From contig JAPDRN010000028.1 of the NCBI GenBank assembly GCA_030247855.1, positions 1-64,000 on the forward strand: 64,000 bases of DNA. Reading direction: 5' to 3'. The notes beneath the pieces were generated by a model. That model was not told the origin of the DNA, did no database searches, and was given only the letters and a program-made list of their open reading frames with translations. Position 1 is the first letter of the stretch. Every line of letters begins with the position of its first letter. The translations under genes were made by a program, and so were the position numbers. Source of the stretch: Knufia peltigerae (lineage: Eukaryota; Ascomycota; Eurotiomycetes; Chaetothyriales; Trichomeriaceae). This document shows, piece by piece, positions 1-12,019 of this stretch.

Positions 1-1086
1 GGCCAGAGATCCATCTCATGAGCCCCCGTGCCCTCCCGCGGTACGGTATAATTGTCGACCAATTCAGAGAATGTGAAAGAATACGGATATACATATCATA
101 CACCGACAGATACAACACATACCTACAGGAGTCGAATCAAAAGTGGCAGGGGGACACAATGAGACACGCAGACAGACAGACAGACAGACAGACAGAAAGA
201 AAGCGAGGCAGAAATGTCGAGAGAAATCAAAAGATGGACTTCACCAACACCCCAAGTTAAAAAAAAAGGCATGGCAAAGGAAAAAACTTGTTTCTTTAAA
301 GAAGGAAAGCTTTGTTGTTGAGCTGCAGATACTGCAATGAGAGCAAAAGAAAAAACTCATGCATGGTAATCAAGAATGCACTCTGACAATCCCATGTGCA
401 ACACACACTGATACCATTGCTCTTTGAATCCAATGAGCTCAATCTTCAAACTTGGGCTTCCCTTCCATTTTCCATTTCAACAAGCATATGCAATGTTTCC
501 CTCCCTTTGCGCCTGAGCCGGTTCTTTCTCCGCTGTTGAGCATTTTCAAGTTTCAAGTCAAACAAACAAACAAAAAAAAACAAGACCATTTGTTCAGACA
601 AATTCCTGCATTCCCCAGTCGTGATGACGCCGTCGTTCGCCATAACCATAAAAACATTCATTTGCTTGCAAGGACGAAATGAGCCGCAGCCCTTTCCAGT
701 TTTCCAAACGCCGACGCAGTATGTGCTAAACAGAACCCTGGTGCAATGTAGCCTGCCATTAACAATGAGGAAGATCCAGGCCTGTGCGTAGTGCTTGAAC
801 TGGTAGTCGAAGCCACAAATTGGTGAACTGATGTCAAAGTGCCACACTGTGTCACTGTTGTCGATGGCAGCAATATTGATACGGTGCTAATGATGCTGAT
901 GCAATTCTATGTGGGATATCATTTTGATCGTGAGAAGAAAAGAATGGTGCAGACATGGAGGGTGACCTTTTTGTGGGAAAGGTTGATGTAGTCGTACATG
1001 TCAAAGATGGTCCTGGACTTGGTCCCAAGAATTCCCAGTCGTCGATTGGGTAGTCGTGTTCTCATGTCGGACTGTCAAGGTCACCT
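1..1086. other. Intergenic, 3' flank of cyclin B
   Basis: No convincing gene. The open frames here are short, lack splice-supported extensions and show no recognisable domain. A (CAGA)n tetranucleotide microsatellite lies at about 169-196. The part next to 1086 probably holds the 3' UTR of the cyclin B gene on the minus strand. Confidence 0.6.
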
Positions 1087-2684
1087 CTAAAAGGCAGCCT
1101 TTGTAGCAGAAATACCGCCATTCAAACGGCTTGCACCATAGTCCTTGGCCCACTTTCTGGACATTATCGAAGCTAGCGAGAGTCAGCGTCAAGGTCAAGT
1201 GCTTGCGCGAGTTTGTCATTTACCCTTGAGGAACTTTTTGCTTGCATATTTCTTGAATAATGCTTCATGAGCGACAGGTGCCTGGAGGTATTCAACCATC
1301 AGGTCGAACACGGGTAGGATCTCATCTTCAGAATACCCGGCGAACTTGGTGAGAGTAGCGTCCTAGCAAGATTAGCATACTGTCAAACAGAACAAGGAGT
1401 GGCATACCCATCCGCCACGTTCCAAGATCATGCGAGCAAGGTACATAGCCGCCGCTGCGACATGACTCTGTTTGTACTCCAAGAAACGATGGTCGACGAG
1501 GCTGATTTCCATGAAGTATTTTCCTAGAGTACGAGCCTGGATGTCGTAGTTGTCTGCCTTCGAGATTCGGCGTAGGAAGTTCATCGGGTTGGGATAGCTT
1601 AGGTCGTACTTCAACGTCGACAGCGTATACCGTTCAGCACTGAGCACTTCCTCGACAGTAAAGCCATCGTCGGCGACATGAACAAAGTTGCCCACATGTG
1701 GCGAGAGAACCTCTTCGTACTTGGACGCGATGAACATGGCAGTGATGCCAACCAATTGCAGCTTGTCTAGAGGAACGACCTTCTGCGACAAAAATCTATC
1801 GACGATGTTGACAGCGAGAAAGAGGGTTTCCGGCAACAACCTGAAGCGAGTGTGCACCTCGATGAGCCAGTCGACGAGGATGCCTCTCATCTTCCATTCA
1901 AGATCGTCCTGATGGTCCATGTAATGAGGGTTGGGTTGTGTAATATCTTCCAGGGCACGATAATAGTTGAAGATTTCCCGAACATATTCGGCGCACATAG
2001 ATGGGTCGTCAAGGTCTTCTGCGTCTAGGTCGGCAACAATGTCGTAACTCTCCTCACTCTGCTGAGGGTCTTCGACAGCCTCTTCTATGCAGGACTTCTT
2101 TCGCGGCGGCTCTTCGACATCAGGTGTGGCGTCTTTGGATGAGGGGATTGTTGAGGTCGATGTTTGTGTCCGTCTCTTAGCACCCATCACACCTGAGCCA
2201 CTGCCGGGCTTCCTGGAATCTGAGGCAGTCTTTGATTTGGCATTGTTGTCTTTGACGCCCAGAGCAGCTCTTGATGAGTTTGTTCGCGACAACTTTTGCA
2301 CACCACCCGTGGTAGGTTGAGCAACCTTTGATGGAAGTCCAGCTTTTCCTGCAGTAGCCTTTTTCCCTTCCAGAACCACCTCGACACCCTTGGCAGCGTT
2401 GGTCACATCGCCCAACGCACGGCGTCTGTGAGTGCCATTGGTAGTTGTTGTGGTCTTCTTTGTCGCGGTTGCTTTCTTGGCTAGTGAGGTTGTGTCGGCG
2501 TTGGAAAGGCCAGCGGCTTTGGCACGCGTTAATCGTGTCGAGTGAAGAGCGTTGTTCTCGTCATTTTCATTGTTAACTACACCCTGTCGAGTGCGAGACT
2601 GCGAGGAGGTCAGTGCGTGTTCACGAGACGCGTTAAAAGTGTGGATATCAGTCCAGACGTAGGAGGAAGACTCACGACAGGCAT
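1087..2684 (-). CDS. nimE: G2/mitotic cyclin B
   Basis: B-type cyclin, the regulatory partner of Cdk1 that drives entry into mitosis. Four exons: 2676-2684, 1408-2598, 1224-1362 and 1087-1172, giving 474 residues. The first exon codes only Met-Pro-Val before a GTGAGT donor. The joined frame closes at TAG. A destruction box of the form RxxLGDVTN lies near residues 62-69, followed by a Ser/Thr/Lys-rich linker. The cyclin box begins around residue 240 with MRGILVDWLIEVH and contains the usual FLAVNIVDRFL and FIASKYEE segments. The last exon restores the family's C-terminal end (FLKASIMSRKWAK), which continuous reading of exon 2 would miss. Introns are 77, 45 and 51 nt. Destruction by the anaphase-promoting complex is family knowledge supported by the D-box. 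The symbol follows the Aspergillus cyclin B name. Confidence 0.93.
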
Positions 2685-4063
2685 CTTGAATAGACGACGC
2701 CGTTATGGCGGTTCAAGAGAGCAAGTATGGAGAGGTAGAGGACGAGAAAGTATTATGGATTGGTAGCAAGAGAAGAAGTTCAAGTCGTGGAGTTCGAGAC
2801 CTGGTAGTCGTTAGCAGTCAGCATTGATTGAGACGTGCAGCAAGGAATTCAATCTGATTGGGGAATGACGCACGAGCTTCTCTGAGACGCGAGTGTTGGA
2901 GATTTGAACCTCGAGAAATTGCGTGTATGTCAAGTTGATTGTCGAACAGGGAGGCCGTGGGACCGTGAGGCTCTAGCTATGCTCTCGATCGTGGTGCAGA
3001 GTGGTGAGGAGTGCGGTAAACACGAGATGTTGTTGTAGCGCGTCCAGCCGAAAGTGGTGCCAGATCCAAAATGCGTAGCAGTGAAACACGTCGATGGGTA
3101 GATGCAGCTAGGAAGAAAGCTCCCAGATGCAGTTTGAAGGCTGGAGGAAGACTTCGAGAAGGTTTGTTTTGGGGAGGAAAGAAAAAAGTAGTCGAGTGCC
3201 AGAACAACAGATACTGGGCTGAGGTTGTGATGGTTGATGTGGTAGCAAGAGAGACACTGGAGCAGTGAATGAGTGAATCCCAAGCACAAGCAACAAGCAG
3301 TGGAGCTTCGAGTTGCCGGGCTGGTTGTTTTTTCCTTGGCAACCGGGGCGGGCGTTTTTCTGCTAAGAGGCGCGCCTAACAGGAACTCGGTAGGGGCCAC
3401 TACACGTCGCTGGACTTGTGCTGGTCTGGTACGCAGTAGTATTGTACGAGGACGAGTGCTCCAGTACCGTGTCTCTTCCGCAGTCTGTGTGGCTTCTTGA
3501 TCGCCCCGCAATGATGCTGTCAAAAACTTCGGATCTCAGAGGTTCTTTGTCGCTGATAGAACTTCGACGAAGACGGGAGGGTGGTCGCGGTAATCGATGA
3601 TCAATGGAACTATGCTGCAGCTTTCCCAACCAGAGAGACAATACAGAGTACAGAGAAAACCAAGGTAGGTTGTAGTGAGAAGAAAAGGATGGATGAAAGA
3701 GGGCTCTGCTTTCTGGCGCACCCACTGAACCGTGGGTACGAGTACGAGGTGCGATGGATGGAGACACGGAGGGAAGGCGCGCCTGGCACGCTAATGGCTT
3801 GTTACCAGGCAACGGCATCCCCGCGACCACCAATCACGAATGCTTTGGACCGAGCTACCACCAACATGAAATGCTTTGTATCAAACGAGTACTCGGTATC
3901 TGATACTCCGTACATACTTGTGATATGAGTACCAAACTAAATGAAGTTACCGAGTCCTTCGCTGTTGCATGCCTGTAGTCATACTTTCGTGACGTCCGTA
4001 TCATATGCTACTCGTGTACAGAGGCTTGCGTGCCTTTCGATGATTTCACCATCTTTTCCCGTC
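2685..4063. other. Upstream region of cyclin B / 3' flank of TRL1
   Basis: No gene recognised; several overlapping open frames on both strands are low-complexity shadows. Two identical 10-bp palindromes AGGCGCGCCT lie at 3368-3377 and 3775-3784, and one TACTCCGTA element at 3904-3912. Full ACGCGT hexamers lie at 2524-2529 (exon 2) and 2628-2633 (intron 1). This should hold the promoter and 5' UTR of cyclin B. Confidence 0.5.
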
Positions 4064-6535
4064 TCATCTGCCAAATGTATTCCGCTGAAAGACCGGCTTG
4101 ACTGCGCCTTCGAGAATCATTCCCCCCGGAACCTCCTTGTCATGGATCACACCGGCAACAGAGTCGCCTGCTTCCCAACGGCTCAAGAGCTGATTACTCT
4201 CAACCGGCTTGACCTCGGCACCCGACGTCCCAACCGTGATATGCGCGATTGGATTGGCAGTTGGCCACATGTTGCCTTCCTGACCAGGGAAAATGCGAAC
4301 AACGAAAGTCATAATACGATCATCCCATACCAGTCTCTCCAACTTGACCCGGGCGCTACCAATGGTCGGTATCAACTTATCGTTCTCTCGAAGGTCGACA
4401 CTGGCGACCGCTCCTCTGTAGGTCTCGGTGTACATCTGCCACATGTCGGGGTGTTGGCTGGCAGAGGCACGATGGATCAATGTTACATGAAACTCGCCTT
4501 GGATACGACGTGACTGCTTTAGCATTCGAAACATGCGTGCCTCTTCTATGTCGGCAGAATCAAACATTGTGCTCAATGCCGAATTGATTCGAGTCGCAGA
4601 GACAGGCACACTGAAATATTCTAGCTTGCCAACTAACTGGTCCACAGTGAGCGCCTTTCTTGGTGCGGGGTTCTGCTGTGGTGGTGGTGTCCTCTTCGGT
4701 CCTTTGTTTGAATTGCCTGATTTGTTGAAGTCGAGATCATGTTTTTTGTCGACTTGATGTTGCATTGCGAATTCGATCGCTTCTCGCATTTCCTTGTCTC
4801 CAGGCATCGCTTCTGGAAGGAGCCCTGGGTATGCATTGTACAAGTGAGTGATGACAGTTTCCAGGTTCTCCAGAGATGATGCAGTGACGTCCAAGTTGAT
4901 TACTTCATCAAAATCGTTGTCCGGTGGTGAATCAGGGTTACAACCTTGGAATCGGTGAAGAAACCCTTCCATGATGGAGATGATTTCGTCTTGGCCTTTG
5001 CTACCAGCTCGGATGGTCTGATGATTATCTCCTCGCTCAAGCACTCGTTCTCGTGTGACCATGCGAATTTCGTCAAGCATCTGGTTTTTGGGCTCATGCA
5101 CATAATGCAAAGCCACAAATCGTGTCTCGGGGAGCACTTTGCCGACATCGTTGATGATTTGTTCACGTTCTCGTCTCTGGTGGTTATTTCGATCAGCAAT
5201 GACCACTCGGTGCGTCGCCATTGAGTTGGTCACAGCATACGCAAACCGTTGGGGTCGATCTCTTTTCCCTTCAATGTTGTCGTTCTGGATGTGACCAAAG
5301 CCGAACAAGTGCACCAGGGCAGTTGCTACAGTCGTCTTGCCACAACCAATCGTTGCAATGGGAACCAACACAACAGGCGACACCTGCCCATCGCCGCCGC
5401 CACCTGCTCCCTGTGCCTTTTCTTGCGCAATGATATCCGATCCTTTCTGTCCTATCTCCGCCAGGAACCCGTCTCTCATCTTGATAATGCCGTGATTCTG
5501 GTTGTACAGCTTACCGATCGAGGGGTCCTGGGCTAACCGCCGCCGTGCGTAGGTAAGGTATTCTTCTGTGATTTTCTTGTGCTTGCGGATCTTGGGCGGT
5601 TTGCCTGCGATTACAGCCTTCGTACACTCTCTCCATTGTCGATACATCAGATATGGCTCTTCGAACTTGTACTTGAAGAACCAATCAGGAGCGTAACTCG
5701 CGCCTTTGCTCTTCAGCTTACATCTGACCACGAATCCTTCAGTATCTCTTCCCTCCCATGAGCCAGTCTCGGCACATTTTGCCAGGAACTCCTTGACCTT
5801 ATCAAGAGACTGGATGGTGATATATTGTGCCTTTTTGAAGCCCCATGCATCGGCAAATTCATGCACTTCGGGACCTGATAAGGTAGCAAATTCGGGAAGA
5901 TTGAAGTTGATGCCATGCAGATAGAGGCCGGCAGTCTCTGGAGGGTACTCAAGAACATGCTCTTCGAATTCGTCATCACACAATTCCGCGACTGCCGTCA
6001 CATTCATCTTCCTCAGTGCCAGAGCTAGATCTCGAGGAGATTTGCCTACACTTTCCAGGTGCTTGTGAACCCACTTCTCTCCCACCTTGGCGTGGCTTTG
6101 AACGACGTCGGATCTTGCTCCTGTGGAGTGCTTGCTGCAGACCAGAAGCGTACCATCTTCAAGGCCAGACATGAAGATGATACAGCCATTCTCCTTGACG
6201 CTCAACTCATATGGACCCGTAGTGTCATTCTCAATTCTGACCCATTTGGTACTGGGAACTTCATCGACATTGAAAAATTTGTCGTAGCCGCGAATGGCGA
6301 TTTCGGGTGTACCATTGGATCTTCTGGTGGTGAAGAGACCTCGGGCATACGTTGGAAGGTCATCTCGTTTGTAGTCCCAATCATTGAATCTCCAGGAGTC
6401 GACGGTCGACTGTGAACCATCGACAGAGAAAGTAGTTTTCTTGCACGAGAAACCCTTGTGGCCGCCACGACCTTTGCCTTTATTGGCCTCAAGGGTCTTC
6501 ACCAGTTCAGCGACCTCGTGAGGATCCTGACTCAT
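4064..6535 (-). CDS. TRL1: tRNA ligase Trl1 (fungal three-domain RNA ligase)
   Basis: Joins tRNA exon halves after intron removal; in fungi the same enzyme seals the HAC1/hacA mRNA in the unfolded protein response. Single exon, 823 residues. The ATG at 6535 is chosen because upstream in-frame sequence offers only a TTG. Three domains appear in order: an N-terminal adenylyltransferase/ligase with the nucleophile lysine in SVKENG (Lys 114, the same number as the yeast catalytic lysine); a central polynucleotide kinase with P-loop GCGKTT at 397-402; and a C-terminal cyclic phosphodiesterase of the 2H type with paired motifs HVT (683-685) and HIT (765-767). A Gly-rich linker (about 376-383) precedes the kinase and a Pro/Lys-rich linker precedes the phosphodiesterase. 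All catalytic motifs look intact. Metazoan tRNA ligation uses an unrelated enzyme. Confidence 0.96.
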   Translation of the reverse strand: MSQDPHEVAELVKTLEANKGKGRGGHKGFSCKKTTFSVDGSQSTVDSWRFNDWDYKRDDLPTYARGLFTTRRSNGTPEIAIRGYDKFFNVDEVPSTKWVRIENDTTGPYELSVKENGCIIFMSGLEDGTLLVCSKHSTGARSDVVQSHAKVGEKWVHKHLESVGKSPRDLALALRKMNVTAVAELCDDEFEEHVLEYPPETAGLYLHGINFNLPEFATLSGPEVHEFADAWGFKKAQYITIQSLDKVKEFLAKCAETGSWEGRDTEGFVVRCKLKSKGASYAPDWFFKYKFEEPYLMYRQWRECTKAVIAGKPPKIRKHKKITEEYLTYARRRLAQDPSIGKLYNQNHGIIKMRDGFLAEIGQKGSDIIAQEKAQGAGGGGDGQVSPVVLVPIATIGCGKTTVATALVHLFGFGHIQNDNIEGKRDRPQRFAYAVTNSMATHRVVIADRNNHQRREREQIINDVGKVLPETRFVALHYVHEPKNQMLDEIRMVTRERVLERGDNHQTIRAGSKGQDEIISIMEGFLHRFQGCNPDSPPDNDFDEVINLDVTASSLENLETVITHLYNAYPGLLPEAMPGDKEMREAIEFAMQHQVDKKHDLDFNKSGNSNKGPKRTPPPQQNPAPRKALTVDQLVGKLEYFSVPVSATRINSALSTMFDSADIEEARMFRMLKQSRRIQGEFHVTLIHRASASQHPDMWQMYTETYRGAVASVDLRENDKLIPTIGSARVKLERLVWDDRIMTFVVRIFPGQEGNMWPTANPIAHITVGTSGAEVKPVESNQLLSRWEAGDSVAGVIHDKEVPGGMILEGAVKPVFQRNTFGR

Positions 6536-7182
6536 GATAAACGCAGATTGGGCTGACCGTAATGAGACTGTTATCGACAAAGACCGACACGTCTCAGTCT
6601 TAAGATGAGATTTTTGAATCCTTAAGGGAAAAGGTTGACGGGCTGACGATAAAGAGATTCCGAGATTAGGAGCAAACCCTCAAAATAATAAAATATAATT
6701 ATGGCAGAAATCGGCAGGTGCATCAGAACGAGCAAGTCGCCCGCAGTCACCATGAAAAGACCAAGGCAACAATGACTCAACGACCTTTGTATTGACTCCG
6801 CAGGTGTCGATACTGGACTGTGAAACACTATTACTCTGGAGAAGTCGCTTTTTTTCTTGTTCATAGGGAACTACTGTAAGTGGCGGAAAATTGTGGCCGC
6901 CAGTTGTGCCTGGACAGCCTTGTATCGATAAATCTTAGCGTTGGAGATCTGCAAGGCCACACTGACTCAATTCGTCTTTTGGTGCCGCCTTTTTTTCTTT
7001 GGCCCGCGCAGCACAGGTTGTGTCCAATACCGCGATAACCTTGGACCTTAATGTATATGTAAAGTGTGACTTCTTTTTTTTACCTGCGCCTTTGCCTTAA
7101 TTCTCCCAGTGATCCTGCAGCGCCTGAGAGTGCTTCGAGGCCGCCCAGACTTGAGCAATAGCAATCTAACAACAGTCACAAC
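6536..7182. promoter_or_regulatory. Divergent promoter region, TRL1 / ankyrin gene
   Basis: 647 bp between two divergently transcribed genes. It holds poly-T and poly-A stretches (for example around 6989-6996 and 7072-7082) but no TATA box or known operator that I can name with confidence. It presumably contains both 5' UTRs. Confidence 0.5.
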
Positions 7183-7854
7183 ATGTCTGACCTCAACCCG
7201 TTCCTCCTTGCCGCAGTCACCCCAGACCCGGACCCTCGTCTCCTCCCCCTCCTACGTTCGAAGCCTGAGTTAGCATCGATGCAGGATGCCCATGGCTACT
7301 CCCTACTGCATGCAGCTGCCTCCTACAATCACGTAGACCTGTTGAAAGTGTTGGTTCACGAGTTCAAAGTGAATATCAATTTGAAAGACGAGGATGGAGA
7401 GACCTGCCTGTTCGTTGCAGAAACTACAGAAGTTGCAAGATGTTTGGTCGAAGAGTTACATGTTGATGTCGATGTCAACAATGACGAAGGCGTGACCGCC
7501 GAACAGAAATTCGAGGCCGAGCAAGAATATCCAGAGATTGCAGAATACCTTCGAAGCCATGCGCCTTCTGGCAGAGATGCCGTGTCTAGCCGCATGGAAC
7601 CTGTCTCAAACGGCATTCAACATCCTCCAACCCTTCCACCGAATGTAACCATCAACATTGACACTGCAGTCCCCGGCCCGGGTAGCAACATGGAGCAAGA
7701 ACCCGATCCAGAATTCAGGAGAAGAATCGAGGAGCTAGCTGCCAGCGAAAACTTTCACACCGAGGAGGGCCAGAGAGAACTGCGCGAGCTGATCACAGAT
7801 GCAGTCAGAGAGGTCGGCAACGACGAAAGAGATGTTCGGAGACGACTCGCTTGA
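7183..7854 (+). CDS. Small ankyrin-repeat protein
   Basis: Single exon, 223 residues, ATG in the favourable context CAACATGTC. Residues of about 5-90 form ankyrin repeats: one with the helix signature HGYSLLHAAASYNHVDLLKVL and a second beginning DEDGETCLFVA. A shorter divergent repeat ends near EIAEYLRSHA. The C-terminal half is acidic and helical, with EFRRRIEELAA and REVGNDERDVRR. Overall architecture and length resemble the small fungal ankyrin proteins typified by budding yeast YCR051W, whose molecular role is not established. Expected to be a soluble protein-interaction module; no signal or membrane segment is visible. Confidence 0.85.
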   Translation: MSDLNPFLLAAVTPDPDPRLLPLLRSKPELASMQDAHGYSLLHAAASYNHVDLLKVLVHEFKVNINLKDEDGETCLFVAETTEVARCLVEELHVDVDVNNDEGVTAEQKFEAEQEYPEIAEYLRSHAPSGRDAVSSRMEPVSNGIQHPPTLPPNVTINIDTAVPGPGSNMEQEPDPEFRRRIEELAASENFHTEEGQRELRELITDAVREVGNDERDVRRRLA

Positions 7855-8009
7855 TCAGCAGGACTAGCATGGTTGATGAAGACGAAGATCACGCCGGCCG
7901 GTCACGCCGATTTTTTTCCCTTCAGCGAATGAAATAGTGTGCACCAAGCACGATCACCTGTGACAGATATGTTACAAGGTTATGACATATGTCTGGACAA
8001 CTACAGCCT

Positions 8010-9018
8010 TCAGTCGTTCATCCAAGCAGCAACCCTACCCCCACCTATCCTCGCCGCAAAGCGCAAGCCCGTGCTTCCCATTGGGAAATAGCTGACCAGA
8101 TACCATACCAGCGCCACTAGTTGAATGATTGACGAAAAAAGAGTCAGGATGGTGGAATGGAGCTTCAGGCCATGTCAGCATCGCAATATGGTGTATGAGA
8201 TAACGGGAAATACGCACCCCGACGGCGAAGTAAATCGTCATGACAATAGATCCGAAGTAGGCTGCGGTGAAGGGCAGTCGAGGCCCCGACATGAGATGGA
8301 CAGCATATTGGTAGGGGCCCATCAGGAAAGCCCATGATGCGAGGAACAGCAGGGAGCCGACCGACCACCTATCGCGACGCGTCAGCCACACCGAATTCTC
8401 CATGAATACGAATGCATTGCCCAGGGTTCATAATACGAAGTAGCCCAGCATGTCAAGCGAGGGTGGGTGCCAAGCAGATTGTCCCCAGCATAAGCCGTCA
8501 TGCTTGATATAGAAGAGCTGACATCATCATGGGGTTACGCGCAGTCACATGGCCATGTGATTCAGAGTGGGATGGTGTGCAGCCATAAACTCAGAGAGGA
8601 ATTGATAGAAACACTCACAAAATCGCAAACTTGCGAGGTTTGAGCGAGAGGACTGGAAATAGTGCAAAGCAGATAACAAAGCATGCCAACGCGGCAAGAT
8701 TGCATCCACCGAATATGAGCAGACGATCCCATCGGCTTACTGTAGTGACACGCAGGTCAGCGAGTTTGGCTTGAACAATGTATACTTCGACGACTTACAG
8801 GCAAACCAGCCCTCTTCTTCCTCTCTCCTTGTCGGCGCAGGCAGCGGTGCACCTGGGGCCTCGTGGGTGGGTAGCTGCACATAGCCTCTGTCTCCAAATG
8901 GGTTCAGCGAGGACAGCCTCGACAGGATGGGGGTCGAGGACGTGTTGGCCGGCACATCAGGGTCTCTTCTCGACCACCCTAACGAGTTCAGCGAGTCCCG
9001 GAAGGCTGTCGAAGTCAT
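8010..9018 (-). CDS. SFT2: Sft2-type Golgi vesicle transport protein
   Basis: Four-span membrane protein of the Got1/Sft2 family, which helps endosome-derived vesicles fuse with the Golgi (a role linked to the t-SNARE Sed5). Four exons: 8799-9018, 8619-8739, 8218-8368 and 8010-8162. The frame closes at 214 residues, the usual family length. The N-terminus is cytosolic and Pro/Ser-rich. Hydrophobic segments follow in order: LLIFGGCNLAALACFVICF, WSVGSLLFLASWAFLMGP, AAYFGSIVMTIYFAVG and LFSSIIQLVALVWYLVSYF. The family motif MGPYQY is present, as is a C-terminal FPMGSTGLRF. Intron 2 is unusually long at 250 nt; the other two are 59 and 55 nt. Confidence 0.92.
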
Positions 9019-12000
9019 CTTGACCGGTCACTCCACCCTTCTCGAGGCGTTTATTCCCACCAAACGACTTGCCACCTGGGCAGGAGTAGTTTCCACAAGC
9101 AGATACTGTCCTGTTTCGGGGTCCAACTCTTTTTGGGAAGCGCGCAGTCTCGACCCGGTATTGTGCTCGATGTGTCAGAAACAAGAGGAGGAGAAGGCCC
9201 GCGGAAGACGAGGTAGGGGGTCTTTTTTAGACCTAGCGTTACAGTCGCAATGTGTTCGCCGACAAGGCTGACCTTGTATGGATTGGAGCTAGAGTAGTCG
9301 ATCACAAAGAAGTTGGCAGAAAGCAGCCCTCAGAAGCGGTTGGAATTGAACGCTTGTGAAGATAGGACGGCGGCTGCCTGCAGAATGTCTAAGGTCAGGT
9401 TGGCCCGTTCGTCGAAGTGGAACCACTCAGAATCCTGGAAGGCAGAGATGGGGAAACGATGGATGCGTAGAAGATGTCGAACGATAGACGGCGGCCAGCA
9501 TGAACCGACAACCCTTTCACAACAGTCGAGGCGTCGTAGAGCAGGCTGCGTCGAGAAAGTAGAGTTTGCTAAAGCAGTCAAGCGGCCCGCAGATCCAAGA
9601 GAGCCACAATTGCGCTAAGCCTGGCACAGACTCATCGATGCGGAGCTCACCAATCAGGCCCGAATCTCTCACTCCTTCATGTATCTATCACTTGCATTAC
9701 TGATCATGTCTACAATCCGACCAGGTCACGTCAAGCCCGGGCGTGCCGTGCGTGCTCACCAATACGATCAACATACCAATCCAAAGCTAATTCTCGTTCT
9801 GGCACTCATCGCAGGGGGTGGGCTGGTGCAGGCTAGAAGCCTGTCGCCAAAAGCCTTCGGCACGAACCATCCGGCAGGCGCTGGCTTGTCCAAATCGTGA
9901 TGCTCCAGTGGTAGTCCAGCGATCCTGGGCCCCTTTGAGTCGCACTGCATAAGTCTGCACTCGATGGGGCAATCGTAGTGAACGATCGTTATCTGGACAG
10001 AACTCGTGGGGAAAGTTGGATAGACACATGCAGTGAAAGGTCGCACAACGCCCGGGCGAGAAGCGCATTCCTCCATCCCGACCATATCCCCATTAAGCTC
10101 CAAGGACTCCTCGTGGGGCCAATGGCTGGAGCGTATTGCCATTTCCTGATAACGATGGCAGAATGCCATGGCGTCTGCCAGCCTTGAAGCGCGGGGTTTT
10201 ACGGTAAGGTGTGGCTGATATTTGATTCTGGACAAATGATCTCTCGAGGCCACTTGACCTGCGTCCGTTCCAACCCGGATGATCTCTTATTGGGATCATG
10301 ACTACTCGACATGCAAGTCATGCTGGACTCTGGAACGGAACCATGGCAGGAAAAAGGGTGTATTGGTACCAAGCCATGTGGGCGGACTTTGCTGCTGGAC
10401 ACCAACATGACCCCTCTTCTTCTGCCACCCGAGACAGTCATGACCTACGCGACAAGGCAGGCATAAAGTATACAGACTAGGAGTTTGCGACCGCAAGAAA
10501 CAATGCATACGCCGCCTTTCGCATTGCCTATCGACCGCACCCCCCATTTCAGGGTCTTGGCCAAGAGGGCATGGTAGGGTGAACGATTGGATTGCCGGGG
10601 CCTTCCGCCTCATGTGGCTGCGCCTCGAGGATGGAGACAGAAAAGGTGCACACGCAAACCCAATTCAGAGGGTGGGTGGAAGGGACGGAGGGAGTATGCT
10701 AAGTTAGGTGCTGAATGCTGCAATACATAGCCTTGCATATTCGAGGGTATAAGAAGAGTCTAGTGACCCTGACGAACGTAGCGAGGACCTCTCTGCTCCG
10801 TTTCGTTCCTAGATTTGAATCCCTAACAATCGACTGCATTGGTGGCTTTTGAATTGCTTCTGCCGTGGTTTGACTGGATTTCCCCGCCAGATCCGACGAT
10901 CGAAAGACAAAGGCAACTATAGCTGAAGCCACCTATCAAGTACCTTTCAAGTGCCCAATCACTTCTCTACTGACAACGATTGAGTCAAGCTGCAGGTTGT
11001 TGCAGTCAGCCAAGGAGTGAGTCCGTGCCAAGGCCGAAGTTGACTCGAGGAAAGAACAGACTGACAGTGGCGCCGCCAGGTCCTTCCTTCCATTTTCAAC
11101 TCGACCCGGCGAGGCGGCGTGTGCGTCGGCCTCCCTCCCCAATTCATCAATCAATTCAATTGCGCTTCCTCTCTGCCACGCCAACGACCAACGCGGACAA
11201 CATTCTCTACCGACTTCACATCCCGCTCTCACTCTGTGCACCTCTCCATCCATCACTCTGTCTTCTTCACACTTCAGCGATCTCTCAACCGACTCTCGAC
11301 TGCATTGTCGCCTTATCCACGATTAACCGGCCCGCATCCCTTCGAACCTCTCCGAACCCCTCCTCCACATTCGAACCACATTCCCACGTCGCAAGTTGTT
11401 GGTGTGCATTGATTACACCCTCGACTATCAGCAATCTCGAGTGATTCTCGGACTGCAACGTTACTTGATCTGCGATCGCCGGCCCGTGCCCTTACGCCGC
11501 GGATTTGATTCAGGATTGATACATTTGAAAAGGCGGTCTCAAGCGCTCAAACCTTGCAACACCCTTGCCAATTCACAAGCGTCACCAATCGTCCTTGATT
11601 ACAATCGAGCTTCACTCGATCGAGCACCTCGCTTGACGCCACTATATTCTCCCTCATAAGACTGTCATACTCTGCATCCAATAGGACGGAATCAGCCCGG
11701 ACAAGGTCGAATCTCTGCTTACAGCGCATACTGCAGTCAGCCTTATCCTCTATACGTCCGAGACTCGCGTCATACATGCCAGATCCCTGGTAGCAGACTC
11801 TCTTGGTTATCCTCTTTCGGACCTGCCCACGCCCTCGGGACGGGACTTTCCTTCGATATCCGGCTTGCTTGACGACCACTATTACCGAGAAGAGCTTTGC
11901 GATGGCTGAGGCTGTGTGATATGCGATTTTGACAACGTTATCGAGGATCACCACACGCTTATATCACCATCACTATATCTTTAAGCCCCGACCCATTTCT

Positions 12001-12019
12001 CTTTATTTTCCCCTAGACC
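9019..12019. other. 3 kb gene-free region between SFT2 and bHLH gene
   Basis: Divergent intergenic space. Open frames of up to 161 codons occur on both strands but carry no domain, no splice-supported extension and unnatural composition, so I call none. The stretch from about 11,060 to 11,640 is C/T-rich with many short upstream ATGs. That pattern is common in long 5' leaders of fungal regulatory genes and suggests a 5' UTR of the bHLH gene approaching 1 kb. Confidence 0.5.

Noticed and set aside
2930..3833. Overlapping minus-strand open frames of 156-197 codons upstream of cyclin B
   Set aside because: Low-complexity, mutually overlapping in different phases, and containing the palindromic promoter elements.
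9768..10253. 161-codon minus-strand open frame in the 3 kb intergenic region
   Set aside because: No domain, mixed composition, overlapping frames of similar length on both strands.
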